64,000 bases of DNA, taken from contig NHNY01000032.1 of NCBI GenBank assembly GCA_002786065.1, forward strand, positions 62,001 to 126,000, written 5' to 3'. The notes under the pieces are model-generated. The model was not told where the DNA came from. It worked only from the letters and a program-made list of their open reading frames with translations, and did not search any database. Positions 12,252 through 23,578 of this stretch are shown here, piece by piece. The DNA is from Microcyclospora pomicola. Taxonomy: Eukaryota > Ascomycota > Dothideomycetes > Capnodiales. How positions within the stretch are numbered: position 1 is the stretch's first letter; each line of letters begins with the position of its first letter. Position numbers and translations under genes: made by a program.

Positions 12252-13004
12252 ATGGCTTTGAATCTTGAAAGACAACTTCAGTTTGTGTGTAACTTGGCCG
12301 TCACTTTCCTATACATGTAGCAGATGCTGACAGGTCTTATCTAGTATGGTGCTTACCATCATGATCCTGTATGATGTTCCGCTCGACATCTTAGAAACGT
12401 GCGGACTGACAATTTTGCCGCTTGACTAGATCAACATCGGCATCCACATCACATGTGTGCCAATCCTCTTGTTGACGGGCTTCCTATTTGTACGTCTCAC
12501 ATCAAACATGTTCGGGTTGCTCATCGAGCTCATTGTCTACAGGGTACCAACTCACCGGCCTTACCCCTTCCAGCATGGGCCACCGTGCCATATCTCCCGG
12601 CTAACGCTGGCACTATCGCCTGCATTATCTATGCCACACTCTATGTATTGATGGAGCCAGTCGCAGGCGCAATGCTCGCACCATTACTTCTTGGTGGGAC
12701 GGCTTACGCAAACCATCTCACCTCATCGTACGGAATGAAGGCAAACTACATCGCTATCGGTGTACACGTATTCTCATGGCTCGCCCAATTCGTGGGACAT
12801 GGCGTTTACGAGGGTCGAGCCCCGGCTTTGCTGGACAACCTGGTGCAAGCTATCTTCCTGGCTCCTTTCTTTGTATGGTTGGAAATCCTCTTCATGCTGG
12901 GGTATCGACCAGAACTGAAATCTAGGCTGGATCAGGCCGTCCAGAAGGAGATTTCTAAGTTCAGGGCTGACAAGGCTGTTAAGGCGAATGGCCACGCCAA
13001 ATGA
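12252..13004 (+). CDS. MPO1: Mpo1-like (DUF962) ER 2-hydroxy fatty acid dioxygenase
   Basis: Four exons, 12252-12284, 12345-12368, 12430-12489 and 12543-13004, give 192 aa. The N terminus MALNLERQLQFYGAYHHDP and the later HVFSWLAQFVGHGVYEGRAP match the DUF962/YGL010w family, including the histidines thought to bind Fe2+. Yeast Mpo1 is an ER-membrane dioxygenase that removes one carbon from 2-hydroxy fatty acids in phytosphingosine breakdown. Several hydrophobic helices are visible (ACIIYATLYVLMEPVAGAML, AIFLAPFFVWLEILFML), fitting a multipass protein with a Lys-rich tail. The first three exons are tiny, so unspliced calling would lose the catalytic YHHDP motif. The gene shares its upstream region with ATP1. 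Confidence 0.9.
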
Positions 13005-13799
13005 ACATCGGGTGGATCAAGAACTTTAGTCGCCCCTGACGATAATCAACGACACGAGCATTGAATGGCAGGATTGGTGAAAACGCACAAAACACAAATC
13101 TTCCAGACTTGATTCTTTACAAGGCGGACGATTAGCGAGGGCATATGGCGCTTAGGTTGTATTGAGACGTGTTCCTGGTGGTTGCATGCGCTACCTATTC
13201 TGTGTTACATATATAGACTCTGGAAACTGATTTCGAAGCGTTGAAACGATATCCAGTCCTTGTAATCACATTATGACCATCCGCGACCAATACAGGTGAG
13301 TATGCTAATCATCCTTAGTCCACAATCCACCTCAGGTACGAACATCAACTGGTAATGTCAACGCTTCTCCCATTGTCGATAATAACCACCATGCGTGGCT
13401 ATACCTTCATGTTGTATGTAGAATCAACTCCACGTGCGCTCGGCCCTATCGGCTATATCCGCCGCACGTCTCGCGTTGGAGCATCACAAGAATGTAGCAC
13501 ACGACATGAAGATGTGATCTCTTTGTCGACCTTGTCGCATTCGAAAGGCTTCCATATCACGCTCTCTTGTCCTGTCAGCTAAATAGCTCCTTCGGCGACC
13601 TCAACATTCAGTACTTTGATTTGCTGCACAAGTGATCGCGACCGACATTACTCCACCTCAATTCGAAGCCTTCACTCTTTGATAGCACCAGCTCATTCAG
13701 TGTGCCCGTTCGGGTCAGAACATCAGCGCTCATACTCGTGTCTGACGCTCCTTCCAGGCCGAATCGACATCGCAGCGTTCCGCGCGCAACATTGCGACC
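13005..13799. other. Intergenic region upstream of RPB7
   Basis: Nearly 800 bp with the Mpo1-like 3' UTR and the RPB7 promoter. A 75-codon frame at 13355-13582 has no protein-like features. Nothing else was seen. Confidence 0.55.
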
Positions 13800-14459
13800 A
13801 TGTTCTTCGTCAAACAACTCGAACACCGCATCGACCTGCACCCTTCTTTCCTCGGCGGCCAAGCACTCGACTATGTCATGACACGATTATACGAAGAAGT
13901 GGAGGGGCAGAATATGGGAATCATGATGATCATCTCAATCATCGATATTGCGGACATAAGCGAGCCCAAGATCGTCCCAGGCACAGGAGAAGCACAGTAC
14001 GATATCAGCTATCGGGCGATCATCTTCCGGCCGTTTCGAGGAGAGGTCGTTGATGGGCTGGTGAGCAGCGTTGTGAACAATGGCTTCTTCGTGGACGTGG
14101 CAGGTCTGAGTGTATTTGTGAGCAAGGCAGTAAGTGGGGTCACCTATACGAATCATAGCACAATTGAAGCGCAAAGCTCAAGGCTGTATACACGCATCAT
14201 GCGGCGGCTGACAAGTACTGCCAGATGATCCCGCCTCAGCTTAAATACACCGTGGATGGTTCGACGCCCTCATTCACCGACAATGCTGAGCAGACAGTCG
14301 AGCGCAATTCGCAGGTGCGGTTACGCATTAAAGGTATTCGGGGTGAGATGAGCGAGATGTTCGCAATCGGCAGCATACGAGAGGACTACCTTGGGTATGT
14401 GATTACGATATGTGTCTATGCATATGCGCTAACATAAAGCCAGGCCACTTCTGCAATGA
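13800..14459 (+). CDS. RPB7: RNA polymerase II subunit Rpb7
   Basis: Three exons, 13800-14129, 14225-14394 and 14444-14459, give 171 aa, the same length as yeast Rpb7. It starts MFFVKQLEHRIDLHPSFLGG and has the typical ILPGTGEA-like IVPGTGEAQYDISYRAIIF. The OB-fold part includes RPFRGEVVDGLVSSVVNNGF. The end EMFAIGSIREDYLGPLLQ is formed only when the 16-nt last exon is added. Rpb7 pairs with Rpb4 as the stalk of RNA polymerase II in the nucleus. It acts in initiation and binds emerging RNA. The intron at 14130-14224 splits VSKA|MIPPQ, where family members normally read VSNHLIP, so the acceptor choice there is slightly less sure. Confidence 0.93.
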
Positions 14460-15679
14460 TGACTTCTTGCATAGCCAACCTTTGAAATATCTGAGACGAA
14501 GCAAACGTGGTCATACCGAGAACTTGCGCTCTTCAAAATATGCACTTTTAGTAGCGAGGCGTTCCGGTACAGATGGGATGAAGCGGTATCTTGTCGCTGG
14601 ATGTTCGATCACCAAAAAACTTTATAGCCCGGCACGGCAGGCAATTGGTACACTTTCAAACTAGAGAATGATACCAACGTACTGCTTGTCTTTGCCTATG
14701 TCTTCATGTTCGTCCAAAATTGACAGAACCTTAATAGCATGCATATCATGCTATAGGCATATAATCTTGCCTATCAAGTAATCGTCTGCGCTTCTCTTCC
14801 GGTGCTTCACTTCTGTCGTTTATGCCATTGGCTCTACATCTATGTGTGTATGGAAAAATCTGACGTAGGTCTTATACTCAAAGCCCATGAAGTACTGTGA
14901 ATGATCTGCATCCAGAAATACATCTGTGGCGAAAGCAGCCACACCCCTTTTTTGACTTCACGTCTATCTTGTGATAACTAACAACTCACGTGTTATAGCT
15001 AGGCGACTTCGTACGGCCTCAAGTACTCACCTATCAGACGTTACAAGCCAGCATCTATGCACACTGCGTGAGGAACAGTCTAGCCGTGGCTGACATCGAG
15101 CGTCATGCCCTCCTTAGGCTGGCTTCGCATGAGTCTAGAAGCGGCAGGTGTGGATAGTCAGTGTGAATTTGACATGGTCACCACTACAGCATCTCTGCCT
15201 GCTGTCGAGCCCCTTGTGAATCAGAGAGGCGTCGCGTCCAAGATAGCTTCGTAGAGTGCAACAAAGCCCGAGACGGTAGCCTCGTTGATATCTTAAAGCT
15301 AGAAGATGGCGCCCCTAGATCGATGGATACTATGTCGGTCGAAGTATTGCTTGCGTTGGCGATGACCATACCGTTCTACGCCATAAGACAAGTCTAGTGT
15401 TCAAGTTCTCTATTCTCTTCCAGTCCCCTGACATGTGACAATGGCTGCTGTGACGCGCTCTGGTTTGCCGGTTCTACCATAGCTTGTTGAGCTCGCGTTA
15501 GCATCTCGCCTTTCACAAACACGTCCATAACTCACCTTCACATCTTCCATTCACCAGATTTCGCACTTCCACCCATCTACAAATATCGGCAAACACCTCA
15601 CTGTCGTTACTGACGTACCGCTTCCTTCTCGCACTGCTTCTTGGTCATTCATTGTACTTCACTCATCAAGCTCACAAGC
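14460..15679. other. Intergenic region, no gene recognised
   Basis: 1.2 kb between two plus-strand genes. Frames are short and unconvincing, including one of 61 codons on the minus strand at 15184-15369. No repeat or RNA gene was recognised. Confidence 0.5.
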
Positions 15680-17575
15680 ATGACGACTCGCCAGGTTGAA
15701 GCAAACGAGCAGCCGGCTCAATATAGCCCACTAAACGAACTTCCTCGGGCCATGAGGTGCAATGAGGTATACAGCATGCCCATAACTGCACAGGGCCTGC
15801 GTCGGCGCAAGTATATGCCTTACGACCTCACACTCGCCGCTTGTTGTCATGTTGCGTTCGCGATCAACATGGAGTCTGTGGTGCCGATATGGGAGCAGCT
15901 GCATGCCAGGCTTACGACTACCGAGATGCAGAACATCCTCCATAGTATGCACGTGCTTACACCGCAGGAGGAAGCTATCATCCGATCTCGAGAGGCAGAA
16001 GGATTGAGGCCTTTCAAGGTACCAGAGCAGCTGAGACTCACTAAGACCGGTCCGTTGCAACAGGCAATGCTTGAGCAGAAACAGGCATGGGCAGTCGTGC
16101 TTCGAGACTCGAACTGTTGTGATGTCGACATAATCTACTCCTCTGCTGAGTATGAGCCGGGTCAAATGCGAGCAGATATGGCTCACATGTCGAATGGAGT
16201 AAGCTTGAATACCAATGTCAGTCGGACTGAAAACACTAACGCGGATCAGAACGCACGAATTTACCACATATATCCATGGAACCCGACAAAGCAAGAGATG
16301 AAGTTTAGCGTCATCACTGCTCTACCATACCTCGAGCAGGTGTTTCCAGCCGCCAAAAGGATGCAACTGAACATTACGATCAGCCATCATACCGCAGCTG
16401 CAGCGCCAGAGCTCCGAGGTGTGAAAGACTCATCAACACCCGTGACGGCAGTGACAAGCCGTAGTACACGATCCCCGGGCAGCCAAACGTTGCCATCAAT
16501 AGCAAACGGGGCTCCTTCACAGCTAGCATCAGTGGCAGAATGTATGCCGAAAGATCTAGACAAGTGGTGGGAAGAGGATTTTCGCAAGCGCGACCACCAA
16601 CTGCAGTCCTTCACAAAGTGGGACCAGCAGACTCGGCACGGCCAGGAAAACACCGACGTCGAGACGCGTGTGCAGCTGGCGCATGACCTGGATATCAAAC
16701 CGATTGCATCTTATCCACTGCTGGCTCCGCTTTCCAACGTTCCCGTGACAGCCCCGAAAACCATCGAATGGTCCAGGTACGAAGCCTTGAAGACGTCGGC
16801 GAAGCACCAAGATGGATTATCATACGCGTGGCGAATGATCGGCAGGGCAGTCAAGCTAACCTGCAAGATACACTATCTTGCTAGAGAGATGGAGCAAGTG
16901 CTGGCTGATGAGTACTACGAGGTACGAGATGAGTTGTATCGTCTGATGAGCCAGCGTTTCACTGCTGCTGCCGCCATGGGCTACGCTGTAGAGAAGATGG
17001 CGCCTCGTCCCCAAGATTTCGACACGCAGCCTCTGTCTCAAATCCGCGTTCAGGGCAGAGAGGCGTACATAAATCTCCTGTCTGGGACCAGGACTGCGTA
17101 CCAATTCGGTTATGTGGACGACATGGCAGATCTTGACAAAGAGATCGTGGGAGGACTCAATGCAGCATCCGACTTCTTCGCTCCTCTCCATGAAGCCATT
17201 AGAGATGATCGGGAAACACCGGATATTAACCGTGTTGGCACGCCTGCTGCAGAGTCAGAACACGACTCTGAGTGCGAGCCCGAGTCTGAGGTACATCTGA
17301 CATCGTTTACCATCGAGAGAGAACGACTGCTGAGGAGCGAGCCCAACACAATAATCCCACTTCCTCCCTCTCGCAACCAGTCATTCGCGGAGATCATGGA
17401 GCGTCGAAAAGTCCATGGCTTTCCTCCATTCGGCAAAAAGCCGTCCGTTCCGATGTTCTCGACGGAGTGCGACCAGTATATGGTACCAAAATGCAGAGTT
17501 CCGTGCCTAGGATCTTTTTCGAGTGTGCTTTCACACCAGTTGAGGCTCGAGAATGCGGCTGGGAACCCACGATGA
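15680..17575 (+). CDS. Hypothetical protein, 631 aa, unrecognised
   Basis: A single open frame. The ATG at 15680 (MTTRQVEANEQPAQYS) is preferred, since the frame upstream starts only with TTG. I recognise no domain. The protein is soluble-looking: no signal peptide and no membrane helix. It has a central Ser/Thr-rich stretch and a helical segment (LTCKIHYLAREMEQVLADEY). A late region is acidic (ESEHDSECEPESEVHLTS). A DKWWEEDFRKRDHQ motif sits mid-protein. The size of the frame and its even codon use argue that it is coding. A 3' intron is possible, because the last 40 residues look less ordered. It lies beside the accessory gene set at 18.5-26.5 kb and may be lineage-specific. Confidence 0.6.
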   Translation: MTTRQVEANEQPAQYSPLNELPRAMRCNEVYSMPITAQGLRRRKYMPYDLTLAACCHVAFAINMESVVPIWEQLHARLTTTEMQNILHSMHVLTPQEEAIIRSREAEGLRPFKVPEQLRLTKTGPLQQAMLEQKQAWAVVLRDSNCCDVDIIYSSAEYEPGQMRADMAHMSNGVSLNTNVSRTENTNADQNARIYHIYPWNPTKQEMKFSVITALPYLEQVFPAAKRMQLNITISHHTAAAAPELRGVKDSSTPVTAVTSRSTRSPGSQTLPSIANGAPSQLASVAECMPKDLDKWWEEDFRKRDHQLQSFTKWDQQTRHGQENTDVETRVQLAHDLDIKPIASYPLLAPLSNVPVTAPKTIEWSRYEALKTSAKHQDGLSYAWRMIGRAVKLTCKIHYLAREMEQVLADEYYEVRDELYRLMSQRFTAAAAMGYAVEKMAPRPQDFDTQPLSQIRVQGREAYINLLSGTRTAYQFGYVDDMADLDKEIVGGLNAASDFFAPLHEAIRDDRETPDINRVGTPAAESEHDSECEPESEVHLTSFTIERERLLRSEPNTIIPLPPSRNQSFAEIMERRKVHGFPPFGKKPSVPMFSTECDQYMVPKCRVPCLGSFSSVLSHQLRLENAAGNPR

Positions 17576-18506
17576 TGCGTTGGCCGCGCGACGTACCAGG
17601 AGCGTGGACGTCGAAAAGCTATGCTGAAATAGCAGCATTCCCCGAAGTAAGTTCTCTCCCCTCTTGCATCACCTGTGTTGGCACGAAGGTTGAAGCGGCG
17701 GCGGCGGGCAGCATGTAGTTGGCGGGCAGCGTGTTGAAAACGCTTTTCGAGTGGTGACGTTGTTCTATATCGGCCTTTTTGTTCTACTTTGGGCATCCAT
17801 TGGAATATGTCATTGGGCTGGCGAAGACTTCATGCAGGACTCTCCGGGATGTCCAATATGCATTTGTGGTATCTGATCGGGCGCGACGGATAATGATGGG
17901 TCAGCATGGCTATGGGATGGTAGGATGAACCGGGGCCAACAGAAAGGTTTCATATCTGCAGCTTTCTGGATCACATTCCAGGGAAACGGTTTTGCGATTA
18001 TGCTGCAAGTTCACCCCTAAATGAGAAGCAGACTGCGAGCTCTGGCCAGGCATGATCTCAAGCTAGCGGTCTCGCTATGGAAAGTCTGTAATGCACGGAG
18101 CTTGATTGAAATGCTGGTTTGAAGAGAATACCGGAGGGGTGCTATAGAGTGAAGTCGAGGCATGACGCACAGACCATGTACCTTGTAGATACCGTGTGCT
18201 ATCTTTAACCGGGCACGTTCAGCCAACCCAGCTTCCGTGAACATCACATTGTTGCACTTCGAGATCGTCTCCATCAAAGTCATCTGGTTGGCTTGGATGT
18301 TCAGTTCCAGGTCCCGCTGCCCTGCCTATCAGAAAGATCTATTCTTGCGCTGCAGCACGAGTGATACCATGCCAGCAAACCTGAGGAAACGGGTGCCATG
18401 AAACGCTTCCGTTCATTATCTACAGCGTTGATAGAGGACAATAATACATTCCTATTCTAGTGGCAGGCAGGCTGACAAACGCAATACCCAAAACCCTCCA
18501 ATCCTC
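17576..18506. other. Convergent intergenic region
   Basis: 930 bp between the hypothetical gene and the FAD monooxygenase, which converge here. It should hold both 3' ends. Nothing else is recognised. Confidence 0.55.
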
Positions 18507-19802
18507 TTACGTTTTGCGTGAGGCTTTCGCCTCGGCCAGAGCTTCGGCCATGGAATCAAGAAAGCATTGAGGAGCATCTGGTGCAAAGAGCAGCTTGCCG
18601 TTCGCCTCACTGCGCGAGATGAGGCTGATTCCTCGTGCGAACATGTCTTTCTCATAGGTCGAAACACCTTGATCAAGGTCATCCAGACCATGCTTGATGA
18701 TCTGCTGGGCCAATTGCAGGCTGTCGAACATGGAACAATTCACACCCTCGCCTTCAAATGGTGTGCTACATATCGCTTGGTCAGTTGCTGTACGAGGCCA
18801 AAGAACCCGGACGTCCTGCTTACCTCACGTGCGCTGCATCTCCTACCAACGTCACACCTGGCACGGTCGGCCATGACAACGAGCTGATTGGCATTGCGTA
18901 GAGTGGCCAAGCACGAAACCCGTTCTCGCTGTGCTTGATCATGTCTGTATGCTTTGCAGACCAAGGCGCAAAATGGTCTCTCAACAAGAATTGCCGGAGA
19001 GCAGCAGAATTCTGGAGGAGAGCACAGTTTTCCTCCGCCCAGCTTTCTGGCATTTGCAATCCAACATAAATGTGGTATGAACCGTCACCAAGGAATTGTG
19101 CAGCAATCTGCTTACCAAATCCCAGCGCGATGTAATTACCCTTTCCTGTCATGGAGGCTACCTCGTTGTATGCTGCATTATTGGGGCTGATCCTTGACGT
19201 AAAGTAAAGGTAGCCTGAGTATTGTGGTTTCGCACTTGTGACCTTGCCTTACGTTAGCATCAGTATGCATCGCTGCCGCAATTCTGCCTTGTACCTACCA
19301 GTTGCCTGGCCTTGGACCATGCTCCATCTGCTCCAACGACGAGCCGGAAGCCGGTCTCCACACTCTCATCGACGAAATGTATCGTCATGATTCCATGCTC
19401 GTCTCTCTGCACCCTTTGCACGCGCTTGCCCCAGCGTATCCTGTGTGCAGGGATGGCATTCAGGAACATAGCGCGAAGATCTTTGCGGTCGATCTCGGGC
19501 CTGTCTGCATCAAGACTCTGGTCCATCTGTGCATAGATCTTGCCGTTGAAATCAGCAAGCGTGGTCATTACTCCTTCAGACCGCGCAAGGGCCTTGAATT
19601 GATCCATCAATCCGGCCTCCTTGATTACTAGCTGTCCAGAGTCGCCGTGAACATCGAGTGACCCGCCTGCGCTTCGACCGATGGCCCAAGACGCCGAGAT
19701 ATCTCGCTCGAAGATGATGTAGTCAATTTTGGCAACTTCAAGTAGTCGGCCGAGTGCAAGACCACTGGGACCTGCCCCAATGATTGCTATCGGAGGTGGC
19801 AT
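18507..19802 (-). CDS. FAD-dependent monooxygenase (PHBH/TetX-like)
   Basis: Three exons, 19802-19299, 19242-18824 and 18765-18507, give 393 aa. Residues 9-14 are the Rossmann GxGxxG (IAIIGAGPSGLALGRLL). The DG motif is VVGADGAWSKAR, and the GD motif, completed across intron 2, is VTLVGDAAHVSTPFEGEGVN. These three are the diagnostic order of class A flavoprotein hydroxylases, which use NAD(P)H and O2 to hydroxylate or inactivate small organic molecules. No signal peptide or membrane anchor is visible, so it is probably cytosolic. It is transcribed away from the Zn2Cys6 regulator across a 280-bp shared promoter, and an FSH1-type hydrolase and an MFS exporter lie beyond. The substrate cannot be read from sequence. 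Salicylate hydroxylase-like, tetracycline-degrading-like and biosynthetic roles all remain possible. Confidence 0.9.
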
Positions 19803-20082
19803 GACGAGATTGGTAGATTAGTACTTGGATTGGAGGGTTTTAATAAGTCTGGATACTTCTTTGAGTGTGTCAAAGAACTTGAGTGATAATCATAGGTATG
19901 CAGATATATATGCCAGTTCGTGGCCGACAGTGGATCACGACCTCGCCGCCGTTCATCCTTCTACAACTAAGCTCCGCTTAAGCTCCGTCGTGCTTTGTAA
20001 CTTCCGTCTCACACCTACAGGTAACTCCTGCTTCTCGGGACATGGCATTTATTCTGCACACTCGACGACTTTGATTGCAATT
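19803..20082. promoter_or_regulatory. Bidirectional promoter, FAD monooxygenase / Zn2Cys6 regulator
   Basis: 280 bp separate the two start codons. A direct repeat AAGCTCCG...AAGCTCCG places two CCG triplets 8 nt apart at 19974-19987. CCG pairs are the usual half-sites of Zn2Cys6 dimers, so this is a candidate site for control of both genes by the neighbouring factor. Function is inferred only. Confidence 0.4.
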
Positions 20083-22170
20083 ATGAGTGAGACGGAAGAT
20101 CAAGCTCCATATGCTGTGTGTTGCGGCGCATCATCATTGAGTGTGCAGAGATGCTGATATAGATATGGACAGTGCGACAGATGCTACCGACGGAAGATCC
20201 CTTGTTCGAAAACACTCCCCGAATGCGCGAAATGTACACAAGATGTGAACATATGCACTTACTCACGGACGGGTGTGATCCGTCGTAACAAGCGAAAGCT
20301 CGATGAGCCTTCGAACGATGCAGGCCGCCTTGCAAGTCGCAATCGCGCTCGCACTTCCGGGCTCGATGATGAAGTCCTTGTCGATACCGATACAAGCGAA
20401 GCCAATCTGCAATCTCAGCTGGCAACCGACATCGAGATAACTCGTCAAAGATTGACCAAGTCAGACGGCTTGCAGACGAGCTCGCTAGGAGCGCTTTCAT
20501 CACTAAGTGAAGCCTACGCTGCAGTTTGGCACGATGGGTCAGACTTCGATAGAGCGAGCAAACACTACTTCCTGTTCGAGGACCTTTCTCAAACTTGGGT
20601 TCAAGGCATGTAGTATTGAGCAAGGTTCATGGTTGTAGGAGTGACAAGCCGGCTGATATTTGACCGACAGTCTTTGTGACCACTCTTGCTCGAGGTCGGC
20701 CTCTAGTTCAGCCAGCACCTGCGGCTATACTGGACCACTTGCGAGCTGCACAGCCAGAAAAGATACTCGATCGGGCATGGCTGGTTATGTTCTACAGCAT
20801 CATCTTGAGCTTTGTCTCTTCTACCGAACCCAAGAACGAGTCAACCAAAGCAAAATTGCGATGCAATCTCTGGCTGGCCCTCAACGATGTCAGACTCCTT
20901 CTTGAGCCCAGTGAAGCGAATGTCCAGGCCTTGACGCTATTAGCAAGTCATGTCGAAGAGTTCACAACACCGACACTCTCTTGGATGCTGATAGCGAATG
21001 CCTGCCGTATGCTGCAGGCCTTGGGTGTCAGCTATCGTCGGCTTGATCCTGACACTCGTGAGCGTAGGCGTATGACATTCTGGTATCTTAACATCATGGA
21101 TAAAAGTCTAGCTCTTATATTCGGCAGACCACCTAGCTTTCACCAGGCTATGACAAAAAACATCCCCATGCCCACGCTTCAAGAGCTCTACAGCTTTCAA
21201 CCGCACTTGGACAACACAAGGGTACCATCCCTGTTTGGCAGCCACTTTCTTCAGCAAACCATGCACCTCAGCGATATGATTGGAGAAATATGGGATTGTC
21301 TCCATGGATATGGCTTGCGAGATGACCGTAGTATTGGAGCAACGATTGAACGCCTGGATACTTGGTACAGGTCATCACGAGCAGTGAGGTACAGAATTGT
21401 GATCTCGTCATGCCTGAATGCTAAACTTGTATAGGTTCTGGAAGCTGCTGCAACCGCTGAGAAGCCATTCCTAAACGCGAAAGGTTCAGCTTCGATTGAT
21501 CTCGGCCTTGTGAATCGCCATTTTCAGTATTGCTGGCTGTCCCTCCTCCTCAAACAGTCGTCGCCTCGCTACAAATCGCAGTGTCCGAAGCTATCCAAAG
21601 AAATGCTTAGATTGCTTGAGAAAATGGCCTCCGATTCCGAAGAGCCATATAATGGGATTATTTGGCATATGGTATGCTCGCCTTTCACGCCTTTCTTCAA
21701 CCTCTTCGGCGAAATTCTCTCCAATGGTAAGGGAGACTCAAGAAGCAACAAGGAGGCCCTTGCCGCGATGGAACTGCTGCCAGTCTTTCTGATGAAGATG
21801 AGTGTGCATAACAAATTGGCCGCCAAGCTCGAGCGCATCGCGACTGTCTTGGTGAGGCATACCAGATCTATCGTCTATCCAGACCGTATGTGATATGCAT
21901 TCCTTCCGACGTCAAGTGCTGACCGAAGATCGCGCAGATGATCAAACGCATTGCGCGACAGCAGATTCTGGTTTGTCGCTACCCGATCCTTTGCCGCACG
22001 GTAACTTGCTTGACTGGGAATACTTCTTCAATTTCGCCATGACTGCGCCTGCAGACTTCGCGCAAAGCACAAGCAAGGAATCTGATCAGGACGTTCTCAA
22101 TGAATGGACTAATAGCTTTATGGAGGGTGCCTTTGTGGATTGGATAGGCGGAGATGGGCAGAACTCGTAG
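20083..22170 (+). CDS. Zn2Cys6 fungal-type transcription factor
   Basis: Five exons, 20083-20115, 20173-20605, 20671-21383, 21435-21885 and 21938-22170, give 620 aa. Removing the 57-nt first intron builds a complete zinc cluster directly after an 11-residue leader: CDRCYRRKIPC then ECAKCTQDVNIC, spacing C-x2-C-x6-C-x6-C-x2-C-x6-C, followed by basic RRNKRK. The middle of the protein matches the fungal-specific transcription factor domain (PF04082 type), with SWMLIANACRMLQALGVSYR and RRRMTFWYLNIMDKSLALIFGRPPS. The second intron appears to use a GC donor (20606), since no GT donor gives the needed phase. This factor likely binds CCG pairs as a dimer and controls the adjacent oxidase, hydrolase and exporter genes. 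That regulatory link is inferred from position. Confidence 0.88.
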
Positions 22171-22792
22171 ATCGCCGTACGTTCGTACATGAGGAGTTCA
22201 GCCGCTTGAGTGTAGAAGACGAGCTGATTTCACCACGAGCTGATGATCTGCCGTCCTTCTGCTCGCAAGCATTGGGATGCATATGTGTGTGTGAGCTGAA
22301 GTAGGCTATTTTACGCCGCGGTTCTGTTCATCAGCACGCCGCTAGTACTTCACATCTCCTAGACCTTGGTAAAACTTGTTCGTGCCGTTTCTTTTGGAAC
22401 ATTACCCATTGCATGCTACCCATTCTTGCCTTCTTCGCTTTGCTCATGCAGAGAGTAATCACTGATCCATCCTTTACCGACAAATGACTGGCCGGGTTGC
22501 TTTGGTAGACTCGACAAATTTGGTTCTCTGATTCCAGGAATAGCGACCCTCTGCTCATGGATAGCACTGAGCAGTAAAATTGGCAGTAATATATCACATT
22601 ACGAGATGACGAGCGTGACATCAAACGCTGATCAGTCTATACAGTATAATTGCTCAGGGTCTCGATTCAATAGTTGGTGACCTGTGTTGTTGCCGATCTT
22701 CGTCGCTGCACCCGAGAATCTGGAGACCCCGCATCTTTGCTGGGTGCAGCAAATCAAGTCAGATCAGTACAAAAATACAACATCTCACGCAA
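22171..22792. other. Intergenic region upstream of the FSH1-type hydrolase
   Basis: 620 bp with the regulator's 3' end and the hydrolase promoter. One CCGCGG hexamer, a possible Zn2Cys6 site, lies at 22316-22321. No gene was recognised. A 97-codon minus-strand frame at 22331-22624 has no domain. Confidence 0.5.
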
Positions 22793-23578
22793 ATGGCTCT
22801 TGATACAAAGCGTGAGCAACGCTTAGATCTTCCACGACTACTGTGTCTACATGGCGGTGGCACCAACGCACGCATCTTTCGTACACAACTTCGGTCCTTC
22901 TACGAGCCTCTGGCATCCTCTTTTCGTCTCGTGTTCCCGGATGCGCCCTACCTGACCACGCCGGGCTCAGACGTCGAGTCGGTATATGGCGAATGGGGTC
23001 CTTTCCGAGCATGGCTACGACCTGGACCACTGCCCGACCCACTTCCCGACATGGTCGTCGCCGACGAATCGTGGATCAGCGATATCGACGCCTGCATCTC
23101 CACTGCCATTCGCGAAGACGATGAAGCTGGTGCTACCGGCTCGATCGTTGCGATCTTGGGCTTCAGTCAGGGAGCAAAGCTGGCTGCTAGCCTGATGCTT
23201 CGCTCTGAGATCCGGCAATCCATCGGCAGCATCAAACCAGCAGACGCCGCCAATCCCGAACCCAAGGACTTACATTTTCGTTTTGGGGTGCTCAGCGCCG
23301 GCAGTCTACCTCTGTTGAATCTGCTCGGCAGCGAGACGCCGGCGGATATGCATTCACTGCGTGTATCGTCACCGACAATACATATCTTTGGCATGCTCGA
23401 TCCCGGACTAGCATGGCATCGCAAAGTGCTGTATGATGCCGTGGAGGATGATGTTGCTGAAGTCATGGAGTGGCAAGGTGGTCATCGCATGCCTTTTAAG
23501 CCCGAGGACGTCGCAGCCGCGACTGATATTCTGCTGAGTGTGGCGCGGAGCACAGATTGTATACCTGCCGAGTCGTAA
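22793..23578 (+). CDS. FSH1-family serine hydrolase
   Basis: A single exon of 261 aa. It has the alpha/beta-hydrolase layout of the FSH1 family (PF03959): early LPRLLCLHGGGTNARIFRTQ, then the nucleophile elbow GFSQGAKL with Ser125, a late acid region (HIFGMLDPGLAWH), and the histidine in EWQGGHRMP. Length and motif order are normal for the family. Fungal members include ovarian-tumour-suppressor-like esterases and thioesterase-like enzymes in polyketide clusters. There is no signal peptide, so a cytosolic role is expected. It sits between a Zn2Cys6 regulator and an MFS exporter, in the same orientation as both, which suggests ester or thioester cleavage in a small metabolic pathway. The substrate is unknown. 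Confidence 0.9.
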   Translation: MALDTKREQRLDLPRLLCLHGGGTNARIFRTQLRSFYEPLASSFRLVFPDAPYLTTPGSDVESVYGEWGPFRAWLRPGPLPDPLPDMVVADESWISDIDACISTAIREDDEAGATGSIVAILGFSQGAKLAASLMLRSEIRQSIGSIKPADAANPEPKDLHFRFGVLSAGSLPLLNLLGSETPADMHSLRVSSPTIHIFGMLDPGLAWHRKVLYDAVEDDVAEVMEWQGGHRMPFKPEDVAAATDILLSVARSTDCIPAES

